Positions 17,179 to 27,544 of a stretch of 64,000 nt of DNA are shown piece by piece (positions within the stretch are counted from its first letter, which is position 1; the number at the start of each line of letters is the position of its first letter). The stretch covers positions 1-64,000 of the forward strand of contig CAKOXL010000002.1 in assembly GCA_934130105.1 (NCBI GenBank). Reading direction: 5' to 3'. This stretch comes from an uncultured Bacilli bacterium. GTDB taxonomy: Bacteria; Bacillota_I; Bacilli_A; RF39; UBA660. The position numbers were made by a program, and so were the translations under genes. Below the pieces are notes generated by a model, which was given only the letters and a program-made list of their open reading frames with translations, searched no databases and was not told the origin of the DNA.

Positions 17179-18993
17179 TTAAGAAGCTTTTCTAGCATCG
17201 AATTTTTTTCTTTGCTCTGTATCCAAAATTCTCTTACGAATTCTGATACTAAGAGGTGTTACTTCAACTAATTCATCACTATTAATATAGTCAAGTGCTC
17301 CCTCTAATGTAATTGGACGAGGTCTTTTTAACACAACTGTTTTATCAGAGCTTGCAGCACGAGTATTAGTTAATTGTTTACCCTTAACAACGTTAATAGC
17401 TAAATCGTTATCACGATTACATTCACCAACAATCATACCTTCATATACTTCAACACCAGGTTCAATAAACATAATACCGCGGTCTTCTAATTGTCCAAGT
17501 GCATAGGCAGAAGACTTACCAGCTTCAGTAGAAACTAAAACACCTAATTTTCTTTCACCAATATTAACACTTTCTAATGGACGATACTCTTTAAAAGTAT
17601 GGTTCATAATACCATATCCTTTAGTCATTGTCATGAAATCAGTAGTAAAACCGATTAATCCACGAGATGGAATGGTGTAATTAAGTCTAACTTGATTTTC
17701 AAAATTAGTCATATTTTCCATAATACCACCACGAGTACCTAATTGTTCAATAACAGAACCAACTGAATCTTCTGGTACTTCAATTTGTAAATCTTCAAAT
17801 GGTTCCATCTTAACGCCATCAACTTCTTTGATAATTACTTGAGGTTTAGATACTTGAAGTTCATAACCTTCACGACGCATATTTTCAATTAAGATAGATA
17901 AATGAAGTTCACCACGACCTGAAACTAAGAAACTTTCTCCATCTAATTGTTCTACTCTTAAACTAACATCTCTTTGAAGTTCTTTATTTAATCTATCTTC
18001 AATTTGACGAGCTGTTAAAAATTTACCTTCTTTACCAACAAATGGTGAATTATTAGTAGCAAATGTCATTTGTAGTGTTGGTTCATCAATATGTAAAACA
18101 GGAAGTGGTAAATGATCACCTTGGTTACAAATAGTCTCACCAACTGAAATATCAGCTAAACCTGCAACAGCGATAATATCACCTGCTTCTGCTTCTTCAA
18201 TTTCAAGTCTTTTCATTCCTAAGAAACCAAATAATTTTTGGATTCTAAAGTTTTTAACACTACCATCTAAACGAATGCATGATACCATTTGTCCAACTTT
18301 AATTTTTCCATTATGAACTCTACCAATTCCAATTCTACCAACAAATTCATTATAATCAAGAAGTGCTGGTTGAAATTGTAATGGTTCATTAATATTACCT
18401 GATGGTGCTGGAATTTCATCAATAATTAAATCTAAAAGTTCACTAAATCCTGGTGTTTGAGTATTAATATCAGGATCTAAGCTACAAGTACCATTAATAG
18501 CACTAGCATATACTACTTTAAAATCTAACTGGTCATCATCTGCACCAAGTTCAATAAATAAATCTAATACTTCATCTACTACTTGATTAACTCTAGCACT
18601 AGGTTTATCTACTTTATTAATAACTACTAATGGTTTTACACCAGCTTCTAATGCTTTCTTTAATACAAATCTTGTTTGAGGCATAGTACCTTCATAAGCA
18701 TCAACAACTAGTAAAACACCATCTACCATATTCATAATACGTTCTACTTCACCACCAAAGTCAGCATGACCTGGAGTATCCATAATATTAATACGGTAAT
18801 CTTTATAATTAATAGCCGTAGTTTTAGCTAAAATTGTGATTCCTCTTTCTTTTTCTAACTGATTGGAATCCATTGAAATTTGAGAAACATCTTCATTTTC
18901 TCTAAAAGTTCCACTTGATTTTAAAATTTGATCAACCAAAGTAGTTTTACCATGGTCAACGTGTGCAATAATCGCAATATTTCTTTTTTTCAT
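17179..18993 (-). CDS. typA: Ribosome-associated translational GTPase TypA/BipA
   Basis: This 604-residue EF-G-like GTPase has the P-loop AHVDHGKTTL, switch II DTPGHADFGGEVER and NKVD (G4). Domain II and the BipA-specific C-terminal domain follow (SRGLIGFTTDFMTMTKGYGI). It assists ribosome assembly and stress or cold adaptation. GGAAGTGA precedes the ATG. Full length for the family. Confidence 0.97.
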   Translation of the reverse strand: MKKRNIAIIAHVDHGKTTLVDQILKSSGTFRENEDVSQISMDSNQLEKERGITILAKTTAINYKDYRINIMDTPGHADFGGEVERIMNMVDGVLLVVDAYEGTMPQTRFVLKKALEAGVKPLVVINKVDKPSARVNQVVDEVLDLFIELGADDDQLDFKVVYASAINGTCSLDPDINTQTPGFSELLDLIIDEIPAPSGNINEPLQFQPALLDYNEFVGRIGIGRVHNGKIKVGQMVSCIRLDGSVKNFRIQKLFGFLGMKRLEIEEAEAGDIIAVAGLADISVGETICNQGDHLPLPVLHIDEPTLQMTFATNNSPFVGKEGKFLTARQIEDRLNKELQRDVSLRVEQLDGESFLVSGRGELHLSILIENMRREGYELQVSKPQVIIKEVDGVKMEPFEDLQIEVPEDSVGSVIEQLGTRGGIMENMTNFENQVRLNYTIPSRGLIGFTTDFMTMTKGYGIMNHTFKEYRPLESVNIGERKLGVLVSTEAGKSSAYALGQLEDRGIMFIEPGVEVYEGMIVGECNRDNDLAINVVKGKQLTNTRAASSDKTVVLKRPRPITLEGALDYINSDELVEVTPLSIRIRKRILDTEQRKKFDARKAS

Positions 18994-19025
18994 AAAATTT
19001 CACTTCCTACATAAGTTTCTTGGAA

Positions 19026-19036
19026 ATTATAGCATA
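19026..19036 (-). promoter_or_regulatory. Extended -10 promoter of typA
   Basis: TATGCTATAAT with the -10 hexamer at 19026-19031. No good -35 hexamer is visible. It lies about 30 bases upstream of the typA start. Confidence 0.6.
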
Positions 19037-19089
19037 TAATTGTTTATTTGAAAATAGATTTAATAAAATTTTTGAAAAAAGAAAAGAGA

Positions 19090-19392
19090 TTAAATCCCAT
19101 TAACATAATGGTTATAACCTCCAGTTAAATCAACAACATGATACCCTAACTGTTTTAATTCCATGCAAAGTTTTCTACTTTTAATACCACTATCACAGTA
19201 AATATAATAGGTAGTATTTAGATTCAAATAATTTTCTGGCATAAAAGCTAAATAATTATACGGTATATTAACTGAATTTTTTATATTACCTAAAATATAT
19301 TCATACTTATCTCTTATATCAATCAACATATTTTTACTACTGGTATTGACATTTATTTGATCTATCTCTTTTATATCAATAGAATCATACAT
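19090..19392 (-). CDS. Rhodanese-like domain protein
   Basis: This 100-residue single rhodanese domain has LIDIRDKYEYILGNIKNSVNIP and the active-site loop YCDSGIKSRKL with the catalytic Cys. It would handle sulfane sulfur in the cytoplasm; no specific partner is visible. It starts 52 bases downstream of the VirD4-like gene and has GGAGT as ribosome binding site. Confidence 0.87.
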   Translation of the reverse strand: MYDSIDIKEIDQINVNTSSKNMLIDIRDKYEYILGNIKNSVNIPYNYLAFMPENYLNLNTTYYIYCDSGIKSRKLCMELKQLGYHVVDLTGGYNHYVNGI

Positions 19393-19444
19393 ATAATCAA
19401 CTCCACTATATTATATGCTAAATGTTAAAATAAATTCTTAAATA

Positions 19445-21817
19445 CTAATCATCAAAGAAATCATCAAAGAATTGATCATCACTAATATTATTATCAGCTT
19501 TTTTTACATCATTATCTAATTTATTAGTGTGAATTATAGGCTTTTCTTCTACTGAAGTATCATTATTATTACTAATAAAATCAGTTTTTGGTTTATCTTC
19601 TTTAATAGTAGAATTTGAATTTGATTTAATTAAATCATCAATAGTTAGCCTTTTTTCCTCTTTAACGCCTTCATCTATTTTTATAACATTTTTACTATCA
19701 TCATTGATAACAGGTTTACTATCTTCTTTATTTAAAGTACTAGCAGATATTTTTTCTTCTTCTACACTATTACCAAAAACATCAAGTGTTTTAGTATCAC
19801 CTAACTTATTATCATCATTTTTCTTTTCTTCAGCTTCGATTTCTGCAATCTTAGCATCGATTTTCTTGATTAAATCATCAACATTTAAACCCATACCAGG
19901 ATTATTAGTAGGTGCTTTAGGACGATTATTAGGAGTAGCAAACATACCATTACCATTATCTGGCATTTTATTAAATCCAGGTGGCATCATACCTTGATTT
20001 ACCCCCATCATGCCTTGATTTACTCCCATCATTCCAGGTATACCAGCACCACCATTAATACCTGGGTTATTAGCTGCTGGATTATTCATCATTTCCATTA
20101 ACTTTTCTTTTTTCTTAGCTTTAACATACTCTCTAAGATCAAAAGTATGTACTTCTTCCTTATCACGATGTGGATATGAAGCTTTAGCATATTTCTTACC
20201 AAATTCCATTTGATAATATGGAACGAATTTAGTTTTAAATGGATTTTTACGCATACGCATGATAATAACTTCAAATTGTTTCATACGTTGTAAATCACTT
20301 ATTGTAACTAGTGGTGTTGATGCTGTTTTATCATCTTTCTTAGACTTAACCTCACCACACATCTTAGATATTTCCTCTAATGCTTTTAATTCGGTAGTAA
20401 TCAAATAAATTATATTTCCACAGTTACCTTTAATTGTTTCAGCATTTTCTTTACCATAAACTTGGTCAAGCTGAGCAAAGTTCTGAATAATCATCGTAAA
20501 ACGAATTTGTCTACTACGTGCTGCTGTAATCATAGTAGTAATATCTTTAAGTGGTGGCATATTAGCAAACTCATCTAGTAAGAAATTAGTTCTAACCGGT
20601 AATTTTCCACCATGTTTTTGAGCAGTAGCAATTAGTGTTTCATAACATTGCTTAAGTAAAATAGTAACAAGAGAATGGTAAGTCTTTTTTTCATCTTGAA
20701 TAACGATATATAAAACAGTTGGTCTCTCACCAATTGATGATAACTCAAAATCACTATGACTTAACATTTCAGATAGATTTTCACGTGTTGCGAATAATTT
20801 AATCTTTTGTTTAAATACAGATATAATAGAACCTTTAGTTTCACTAGGAGCCATAATAGTACCACTAGCGTTAGTATAAGCTGCTCCACCTGGATCCATC
20901 ATATTGAAATATTCTTTCATATAAGTAGATCCACCAAATTTTTCTTCACCAACAGTTGTCATTAAACTAATACTATTAAGATTTACCTGATCTTCGGTTG
21001 CATCATCAAATAAAGCAAGTGAAAGTCCTGAAAAATAATCGGCTGATGTTTTCTCCCAGAATGGATCAGCATTTCCGGATTTCTCTTCATAAAGAATATT
21101 AGCAGCAAGGTCATCAAGTAACTCAATTGCTTTATCTTGATTACCACTTTTATACATACGATATGGAAGTGATAATGGATTCCAAGCATTACCATCTTGT
21201 GGATCACGGAAGTTTAATATTAAAACATTATAACCTTTTTCGCGTAACATATTAGAAGTTTGTTCATAAATTTCACCTTTAGGGTCAGTGATAATCATTG
21301 ATTCTTTATGTTTAGCCAAAACCTCAACAGTTGGAAAAATTACCGTCTGTGTTTTACCACTTCCGGTAGCACCAATTACTAATGAATGATATTCGCCATT
21401 ATCAACCCAAACTTCATCTTTCTTTATAATAAGTGGAATTCCAGCTACTTGAGAATCAACATCTCCCGGTCTAATCATAGCTATTCCCTTATCTTCTTTT
21501 ATTTCCTTTTCTTTTGCCCATCTACTATATCCTTTATTAGATTTTTCACCAATAGAAATACCTATACCACTTTCTCTTTCAAAGAAATATGAAGATACTG
21601 ATGCAAAAATACACCCTAAAAATATAAAATATAATACTAGTGTAACAGCAAGTCTACTAGAATCAAAAGCAGGAAAAGGATTAATACCATAAAATCTTCC
21701 ATTAATAGCAAGTTCAGGAAAATTTAAAACACCTAAACAAACTATATATAATAGAAATATAGCAAACAATAGAAAAATTAATACATCTTGTGCATCTGCT
21801 TTAAATTTTAATTTCAT
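19445..21817 (-). CDS. VirD4/TraG-type coupling ATPase
   Basis: This 790-residue protein is a type IV secretion coupling ATPase. Two N-terminal spans (about 13-32 and 58-80) anchor it. The ATPase has Walker A GATGSGKT (about 149-156), MIITDPKGEIYEQT, Walker B-like FLLDEFANMPPL and IIQNFAQLDQVYG. The C-terminal 250 residues are disordered, with GVNQGMM repeats and acidic/Ser/Asn-rich sequence, perhaps a substrate or partner docking tail. The start at 21817 follows GGGGAG. It is the last gene of the secretion cluster. Confidence 0.94.
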   Translation of the reverse strand: MKLKFKADAQDVLIFLLFAIFLLYIVCLGVLNFPELAINGRFYGINPFPAFDSSRLAVTLVLYFIFLGCIFASVSSYFFERESGIGISIGEKSNKGYSRWAKEKEIKEDKGIAMIRPGDVDSQVAGIPLIIKKDEVWVDNGEYHSLVIGATGSGKTQTVIFPTVEVLAKHKESMIITDPKGEIYEQTSNMLREKGYNVLILNFRDPQDGNAWNPLSLPYRMYKSGNQDKAIELLDDLAANILYEEKSGNADPFWEKTSADYFSGLSLALFDDATEDQVNLNSISLMTTVGEEKFGGSTYMKEYFNMMDPGGAAYTNASGTIMAPSETKGSIISVFKQKIKLFATRENLSEMLSHSDFELSSIGERPTVLYIVIQDEKKTYHSLVTILLKQCYETLIATAQKHGGKLPVRTNFLLDEFANMPPLKDITTMITAARSRQIRFTMIIQNFAQLDQVYGKENAETIKGNCGNIIYLITTELKALEEISKMCGEVKSKKDDKTASTPLVTISDLQRMKQFEVIIMRMRKNPFKTKFVPYYQMEFGKKYAKASYPHRDKEEVHTFDLREYVKAKKKEKLMEMMNNPAANNPGINGGAGIPGMMGVNQGMMGVNQGMMPPGFNKMPDNGNGMFATPNNRPKAPTNNPGMGLNVDDLIKKIDAKIAEIEAEEKKNDDNKLGDTKTLDVFGNSVEEEKISASTLNKEDSKPVINDDSKNVIKIDEGVKEEKRLTIDDLIKSNSNSTIKEDKPKTDFISNNNDTSVEEKPIIHTNKLDNDVKKADNNISDDQFFDDFFDD

Positions 21818-21833
21818 AACTCCACTCCCCAAC

Positions 21834-22571
21834 TTAAATTTGATTAGAATTTATTCTTTTATTTTTAAAATATGAATAAGTAATAGTACTAACAATTAGT
21901 ATTATACCAACAAAAACTATAAAGTAAATTACTTTTTTAACAAATTCATTCTCATAATTAAATACAAACTCATCTTTTTTAATAGTAATTGATATAGCTG
22001 CATCATCTTTATTTTCTCTAGACAAGTTCCATGTATAATGATACCCCTTAGAAAAACTTGCATTATTATTTACTACTTTATGATTAGTTTTTAAATTAAC
22101 AGTAATTGTATCTAATAAGGGATATTCATCAAAACACTTATTAGTAGTTGAAGTAGATATAATTATATTATCATCTTCTTCAATAATATTAAAATACTGA
22201 TAACATTTTTTCACTATTGATGAATCATTAAAATTATCAAGTGTAAATTTATTATATTCTAACATTAAACCAAGTTTATCACTAGTATCTATCAAGGTAT
22301 TTTTATAGTATTCAACATTATCTAATTTAATAGTATCATCTTCATCTACAACCGTAGAAGAAAAAGCGGGATAAGGGTATTTATAAGATGCGAGTAATAA
22401 TTCACGGTAACTAAAGCCATATTTTACCTCATTATCCCAAGTATATGAACTAGTACTTACAAATTCCATTTTTTCTTTTACTTGATTATTATATATTTCT
22501 ATATCATAACTACTACTACAACCAGTTACCATAAGTAAGAAAAATAGTAAAAATAATATTTTCTTTTTCAT
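21834..22571 (-). CDS. Lipoprotein with C-terminal membrane span
   Basis: This 245-residue protein has a lipobox LMVTGC (Cys18) and a C-terminal span (about 214-235), so both ends are membrane-tethered with about 190 residues outside. The family is not recognised; the beta-rich middle resembles LppM-type domains only loosely. It lies between virD4 and the wall hydrolase gene with gaps under 20 bases, so it is probably a structural or assembly part of the secretion system. GGAGGAATT precedes the ATG. Confidence 0.75.
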   Translation of the reverse strand: MKKKILFLLFFLLMVTGCSSSYDIEIYNNQVKEKMEFVSTSSYTWDNEVKYGFSYRELLLASYKYPYPAFSSTVVDEDDTIKLDNVEYYKNTLIDTSDKLGLMLEYNKFTLDNFNDSSIVKKCYQYFNIIEEDDNIIISTSTTNKCFDEYPLLDTITVNLKTNHKVVNNNASFSKGYHYTWNLSRENKDDAAISITIKKDEFVFNYENEFVKKVIYFIVFVGIILIVSTITYSYFKNKRINSNQI

Positions 22572-22579
22572 AATTCCTC

Positions 22580-25189
22580 CTATTGTGGATAATCCGAAAC
22601 AGTCATTGTATTAGCATAGAAATCAGTCATATCAACTAAGTAATAAGGACCTGTACTAGTAAATGGTATAGTAACAACTCTAACTCCATTTTTTCCACTA
22701 CTAGCTTCAGCTACTATGTATCCATCACTACTAGTACCTATTATCATACGAATATGACCACTAGTTCCATTATTATTAGGAGGAGCATTATATATTAAAT
22801 CACCAGGTTGCGCTGTATTATCAGTAGTACCACTAAACCACTCTCTTTTATCGCCAGCTTCTCCCCATCCTTTGGCATTTTTAGATAAATATTGATATCC
22901 TCCATTATGAATAGCCCACGAGATAAATCCTGAACAATCAAGACCATTTATAGGGTAACTAGTATCTCCTGTATTAGTACCCCAACCTAGATCAATTCCA
23001 TAACCAGTATATTTACCAGAAGGTGTTAACTCATAAGGCAAAATATAACCAGTTTGAGAATAAAATCCTGATGTTAAAGCAGTAGCAGCACTAACAACAC
23101 CACTTCTAGTACCAAGTCCTGCTTTTTTAACTTGACTATAAATATAATCATTGAAAGCACTAATTGTAGTACCTGATGCTTCTATATAATCCTGAACTGG
23201 GCCTTGAATAATAATGGCACCATCAGTAGAAGTAGCTGATGATATAAGTTCAATTTCAACACCATCTGAATAGAAGAATTTTAATATTTCCTGATAATTA
23301 TACCCCTCATCAGCAAGCTGGTAAGAATATAACTGACTCATACCCATACCATGACCATGCCCTGATATAACTAATTCAGTTAGTTTTTTATCAGTTAAAA
23401 CAATGGTATGCTCTTCTCCATTAGGATCTTTTCTATAAGTTGCTTGATAAGTACCATCACTATTAAGCTGTGATGAACAACGACTATCAGCATAGCAGAA
23501 CGAATCATAGTGTGATGAAAAAGGTACACCATTATAAGTTAATATCTCGCCTCTAGTTGAATTAGCAGCTTCACGAGCATTATCACTTATATCTCTACTA
23601 AATGTTTGCTGATTAGTACTATTAGTTATAGCTTTTTTACAGTAATCGGTTGCAATTAAGGCATAAGTACGTGCTGCAACTGCTTGAGCTTTTAATGCTT
23701 CCATATTCATACTAGTATAAGCTTCATGTTGAACAACACCAGCAACATACTCTTCAAAATCAAATGTACCCTCACCTTCTACTGTGATTCCACCAGGACA
23801 CAAACTAGAAGGTCCAGAATATGAAACACTACAAGTTTGACTAGGACCAAATTCGCCATATAATGAATAAATATCATCAGCTATTGAAATAATTTGTTCT
23901 TTTCTTTTAACTGGATCATCTGATAATTCATCAGAATAATAATCTTCAATAAAACTATTAACGATATTCCAGTAATAAACACTATCCTTATAAGAATCAG
24001 CTGTACCAATACTTAATTCAGCGTCATTTTTAGGAAGTGCTGCATTAGCATAATTATCAGTACAAGTACCATCACTAGAAAATTGAGGATAATATAAGTA
24101 ATATGCATAATTAGTTTCTTCATTTACTCTTTTAGTAAACCAATTTCCATTTTTATCATTACTTGCAATTAATTCAAAACTTGAACTATCTTTAGCATCA
24201 CCATTAAATAAATTTAAATTACTACTATCTACTGGTACTTTTTCTAGTGAGCTTTTGCAGTAGCTTCCAGTATTATTATGGTGTGTATCATCAAGACTAT
24301 ATTGATTATTAATGATTTGCATCTTAGCTAGAAGACGAACATTTTTTTTCATTTTCTTATAATTATAGGATTCAGCCTTACCTTCACCGTTTTCAATTTC
24401 TTCAGCATCATCAACAACCTCTTGGTCTTCATCTAGCATATCATCAAAACTTCTGTTAATAGTAAGAGTAGCTGTAATTAAATTAACATCAATACAAACA
24501 TTATATTTCTTATTCATATCAATTTGAACATCTTTAAGTTCTTGATAAAATTCTTCTTCTAACTCTTGTTGATCTTTACTAAAGAAGTCAACTGCTTTAT
24601 CCCAAACACCTTTTATAAAATTAACGGCAGCTTCAATCGGAGCAAAGAATAACGCATAAATAATAGCTATTATTATAAATATTCCAACAAATACTAAAGC
24701 ACCACAACCAGCACCAACAAGTAAAGTAGGATTTACCTTTTTAAATAAACTAAGTGCCTCTTCAGCCTGATCTGAACTATCTGTATTATCTTTATCTTTA
24801 CTTTTTGAATCTGAACTACTATCACTATTGTTATCACTATCTTCTATTTTTTTATTCATACTAACTAAAGGTGGATTTTCTGCTAAATTTTTATTTAGAA
24901 GATCATTATTTAAACTATTAGGATTTGCACCTAAAACATCAACTGCTTTATCAGCAACATCCAAAGCACCACTATCATCTAACTTCTCTGCTGCCTTATT
25001 AACTACCGGAACCTTATTAATAACCTTACCAAGTGTATTTTCAAGTTCCTGACCTGCTTTAGTATTACTAGCTAAATTATAAATTTGATTACCTGCTGTA
25101 CCTCCAAAATAAGTAGCAGCAGCTTTACCAGCTACGTGAGCTGTCTTTTTTGAAGCTTGTTCTTGATTATTATTATTACTATCATTCAT
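22580..25189 (-). CDS. SpoIID-NlpC/P60 fusion peptidoglycan hydrolase (VirB1/CwlT role)
   Basis: This 869-residue protein has a cytoplasmic N-terminus with acidic Ser/Asp/Asn stretches, one span (about 155-181) and a linker of about 290 residues. A SpoIID-type domain follows (about 475-642), with EEYVAGVVQHEAY carrying the expected catalytic Glu, ALKAQAVAARTYAL, and HGHGMGMSQ. The C-terminus is an NlpC/P60 peptidase (about 685-850) with catalytic Cys in GLDCSGF (C752) and His in SGHIRM (H812). It would cut glycan and peptide bonds to let the secretion channel pass the wall. The ATG at 25189 follows AGAGGTGAG. Confidence 0.9.
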   Translation of the reverse strand: MNDSNNNNQEQASKKTAHVAGKAAATYFGGTAGNQIYNLASNTKAGQELENTLGKVINKVPVVNKAAEKLDDSGALDVADKAVDVLGANPNSLNNDLLNKNLAENPPLVSMNKKIEDSDNNSDSSSDSKSKDKDNTDSSDQAEEALSLFKKVNPTLLVGAGCGALVFVGIFIIIAIIYALFFAPIEAAVNFIKGVWDKAVDFFSKDQQELEEEFYQELKDVQIDMNKKYNVCIDVNLITATLTINRSFDDMLDEDQEVVDDAEEIENGEGKAESYNYKKMKKNVRLLAKMQIINNQYSLDDTHHNNTGSYCKSSLEKVPVDSSNLNLFNGDAKDSSSFELIASNDKNGNWFTKRVNEETNYAYYLYYPQFSSDGTCTDNYANAALPKNDAELSIGTADSYKDSVYYWNIVNSFIEDYYSDELSDDPVKRKEQIISIADDIYSLYGEFGPSQTCSVSYSGPSSLCPGGITVEGEGTFDFEEYVAGVVQHEAYTSMNMEALKAQAVAARTYALIATDYCKKAITNSTNQQTFSRDISDNAREAANSTRGEILTYNGVPFSSHYDSFCYADSRCSSQLNSDGTYQATYRKDPNGEEHTIVLTDKKLTELVISGHGHGMGMSQLYSYQLADEGYNYQEILKFFYSDGVEIELISSATSTDGAIIIQGPVQDYIEASGTTISAFNDYIYSQVKKAGLGTRSGVVSAATALTSGFYSQTGYILPYELTPSGKYTGYGIDLGWGTNTGDTSYPINGLDCSGFISWAIHNGGYQYLSKNAKGWGEAGDKREWFSGTTDNTAQPGDLIYNAPPNNNGTSGHIRMIIGTSSDGYIVAEASSGKNGVRVVTIPFTSTGPYYLVDMTDFYANTMTVSDYPQ

Positions 25190-25214
25190 ACAGCTCACCT
25201 CTTTTTACTGCAAA

Positions 25215-27002
25215 TTATAATCCTCCACCAGAACCGAATGATTCTAACTCTTCTGGTGTAACAATAACATTAATTCTCATACGACGATTTCCACAAACAA
25301 ACAGTGCTTCTCCTTGAGAATAACGTTTTATACTTTCTTTTTCATTTTCATTTAAATCAATTAAACGGGCAAGATCATCAGTTGCTTGTTTTTTAAGTCC
25401 CATTACTAAGTAATATGATGCATTATCAAATATAGCTTTTCCATGAATAATAACTTCTGGTGCGGCAAAATCGCTAGGCTGTTGAGTAATGATAATTGAA
25501 CCCGTATTATATTTACGAGCACGTCGCTGAACTTGTGCTAAAAATTCTGCTCCCAGTGCATTGCTACCAGATAATAAAACATGTGCTTCATCTACCATCA
25601 AACAAGTATTAACATTTTTATCTAAGCATAATCCCCATGCATACTTTAAAATATTAAAAAATAGTGCGTTACGAATATTATCAGCTGAATTCATTAATTC
25701 TTTAATATTAAAAACAATAAAATCAGTATTAGGATTAACAGTTGTATGGCCATCAAAATAATATCTAAGTTCTTGGGTTAATGGCCTTATTTTAAGCTCT
25801 AATTTTTCCATTATCATTCTTTCTTGAGTTTGTTCTGTCATTGACATTAAACGTCCACGAATAGTCTGATAAACATCTGAAAATGTTGGATAATCATTAG
25901 CTGTGTAATTATAAAAATTAGATGTAAAATCAATTCCAAATCTACGATATGTATCCTGTACTATTTCACTAAACATAGTAAGTACATCTTCTTCAATAGA
26001 AGGATCATAATATCTCATAAAACCTTTTAAGAACTGCAAAGTACGAGTTAAAACTGTATAGCCAAGTCCTTCTTTAATTTCATCTTCATCGGCATCAATT
26101 ACGATTTGAAGTGGATTAATCATACCATATTCTCCACCTTTACCAAGATCTATTGATTCACCACCAAAGTTATTTGCCATTTCATAAAGTTCGTTTTCAG
26201 GGTCAATGGCAACAATCTGATAACCATTTCTAATATGACTTCTAAGCATCAATTTAGCTGCAGTTGATTTACCACTACCTGATGTACCTAAAATAATCAA
26301 GTTAGCATTATTACGATTGTTTTCTTTCTTTATTTGATATAAGAACTGGTTAAATAAGATAACACCACCAGAAAAATCAACTCCAAGTAATGTTGATAAA
26401 CCTGGATCTTTGATACTATCAAAGATAAATGGATACATAGCTGCTATTGTAGGTGATGGAATTGGTGTACCAATACGATTTTCAACATCTTGTTTTGGAA
26501 AAATAGGAACAATTGATTTTAATATTTTTTCTTGTTCAAAACGAAGTGATATACCACGCATTTCCATGGCATCCAAATAGTTTTTAACATTTATTTTCTT
26601 AAGTTCCAAGTCTTCCTTTGTATCAGCAGTAATCATAATATGCATTTGATAATCAAAGATTTTAGCCTGACTACCAGCAAGCATCGTAACAAAAGATTCA
26701 AGTGATTCATAATCCAATCTAATTCGCTCACGAATAGTATTATCTCTCTCATCCTGATACCTAGTTTTTAAATCAGCTATTTGTTTATTTATCATTTTTG
26801 ACATAGTAGAAAAAGGTACTGGAATATGTTTAGCAACAACTTTAATACCAGACATACTAGTTAATGATGATAAATAGCCAGGATATATATATTTTGGATA
26901 TGAAACAATTGTTAATATTGTTGCATACTTACCACTAACAATAAAATCACCAGCATTAAACTGTAACCCCTTAGGAGCAATTTCAGATTTAAATATACTC
27001 AT
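25215..27002 (-). CDS. VirB4-type secretion ATPase
   Basis: This 595-residue cytoplasmic ATPase energises type IV secretion. It has an N-terminal TraC/VirB4 docking region, Walker A GTSGSGKST (239-247), AIDPENELYEM, Walker B CLMVDEAHVLL (about 467-477) and QVQRRARKYNTGSIIITQQ. The start overlaps the TrsD-like stop as ATGA, so the two are translationally coupled, as trsD/trsE in Gram-positive plasmids. Confidence 0.95.
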   Translation of the reverse strand: MSIFKSEIAPKGLQFNAGDFIVSGKYATILTIVSYPKYIYPGYLSSLTSMSGIKVVAKHIPVPFSTMSKMINKQIADLKTRYQDERDNTIRERIRLDYESLESFVTMLAGSQAKIFDYQMHIMITADTKEDLELKKINVKNYLDAMEMRGISLRFEQEKILKSIVPIFPKQDVENRIGTPIPSPTIAAMYPFIFDSIKDPGLSTLLGVDFSGGVILFNQFLYQIKKENNRNNANLIILGTSGSGKSTAAKLMLRSHIRNGYQIVAIDPENELYEMANNFGGESIDLGKGGEYGMINPLQIVIDADEDEIKEGLGYTVLTRTLQFLKGFMRYYDPSIEEDVLTMFSEIVQDTYRRFGIDFTSNFYNYTANDYPTFSDVYQTIRGRLMSMTEQTQERMIMEKLELKIRPLTQELRYYFDGHTTVNPNTDFIVFNIKELMNSADNIRNALFFNILKYAWGLCLDKNVNTCLMVDEAHVLLSGSNALGAEFLAQVQRRARKYNTGSIIITQQPSDFAAPEVIIHGKAIFDNASYYLVMGLKKQATDDLARLIDLNENEKESIKRYSQGEALFVCGNRRMRINVIVTPEELESFGSGGGL

Positions 27003-27544
27003 TGTGGCATCACCATCCCAAACGTTGTACTAGTTCCACCATTTAAGAAATTATCTAAAATAATTCTTAAATCTTCATTACTAGTCTGGCTTGCTATTAA
27101 ACCAGCCGTTGAAAGTCCACTAATCATAGAACGAACTCTCTTTTGAAGTAACTCTACATTCTTCTCTTTAAAAAGAAGATAATATTCTGTATCAACTACA
27201 TTATTACTTTTAAAGTAATTACCTTTTTGAATATCTTGACTAATTAATTTACGAATTTGTTGGTTTTGTTGATTTTGATATTGTAACTGAAGCTGTGATA
27301 AATATATTGAAATATCAACAGGTTTATCAGCAACAACCAACCAAAATTCATAGTCAATTGTATTATAAAAGTTTTTAAGAGCAATAAGCACACTATTCTG
27401 AGAATCCTCATCAAGAATAAAAATGTTACGTGGCGTTATTTTAACACCAGACACTTTATCTTGATTAGGTAAAATAATCATACCATTAGTAATTGACTGA
27501 ATATTAATCCAGTCTTCAGTCCATTTACTTTGAGCTTCCTTCAT
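26999..27544 (-). CDS. TrsD/TraC-like T4SS component
   Basis: This 181-residue cytoplasmic protein lies between PrgI and VirB4, the position of TrsD in Gram-positive conjugation systems. It resembles the N-terminal part of VirB4-like proteins (IILPNQDKVSGVKITPRNIFIL, a repeated coiled Gln-rich helix and LQKRVRSMISGL). It has no P-loop. ATG at 27544 is chosen over the TTG just before it. Its start overlaps the end of prgI. Confidence 0.82.
   Translation of the reverse strand: MKEAQSKWTEDWINIQSITNGMIILPNQDKVSGVKITPRNIFILDEDSQNSVLIALKNFYNTIDYEFWLVVADKPVDISIYLSQLQLQYQNQQNQQIRKLISQDIQKGNYFKSNNVVDTEYYLLFKEKNVELLQKRVRSMISGLSTAGLIASQTSNEDLRIILDNFLNGGTSTTFGMVMPQ

Noticed and set aside
16919..17182. 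Plus-strand frame made of repeated Ile/Tyr/Val units
   Set aside because: It is the antisense of the 42-bp repeat in the Asn-rich gene and extends over the typA terminator.
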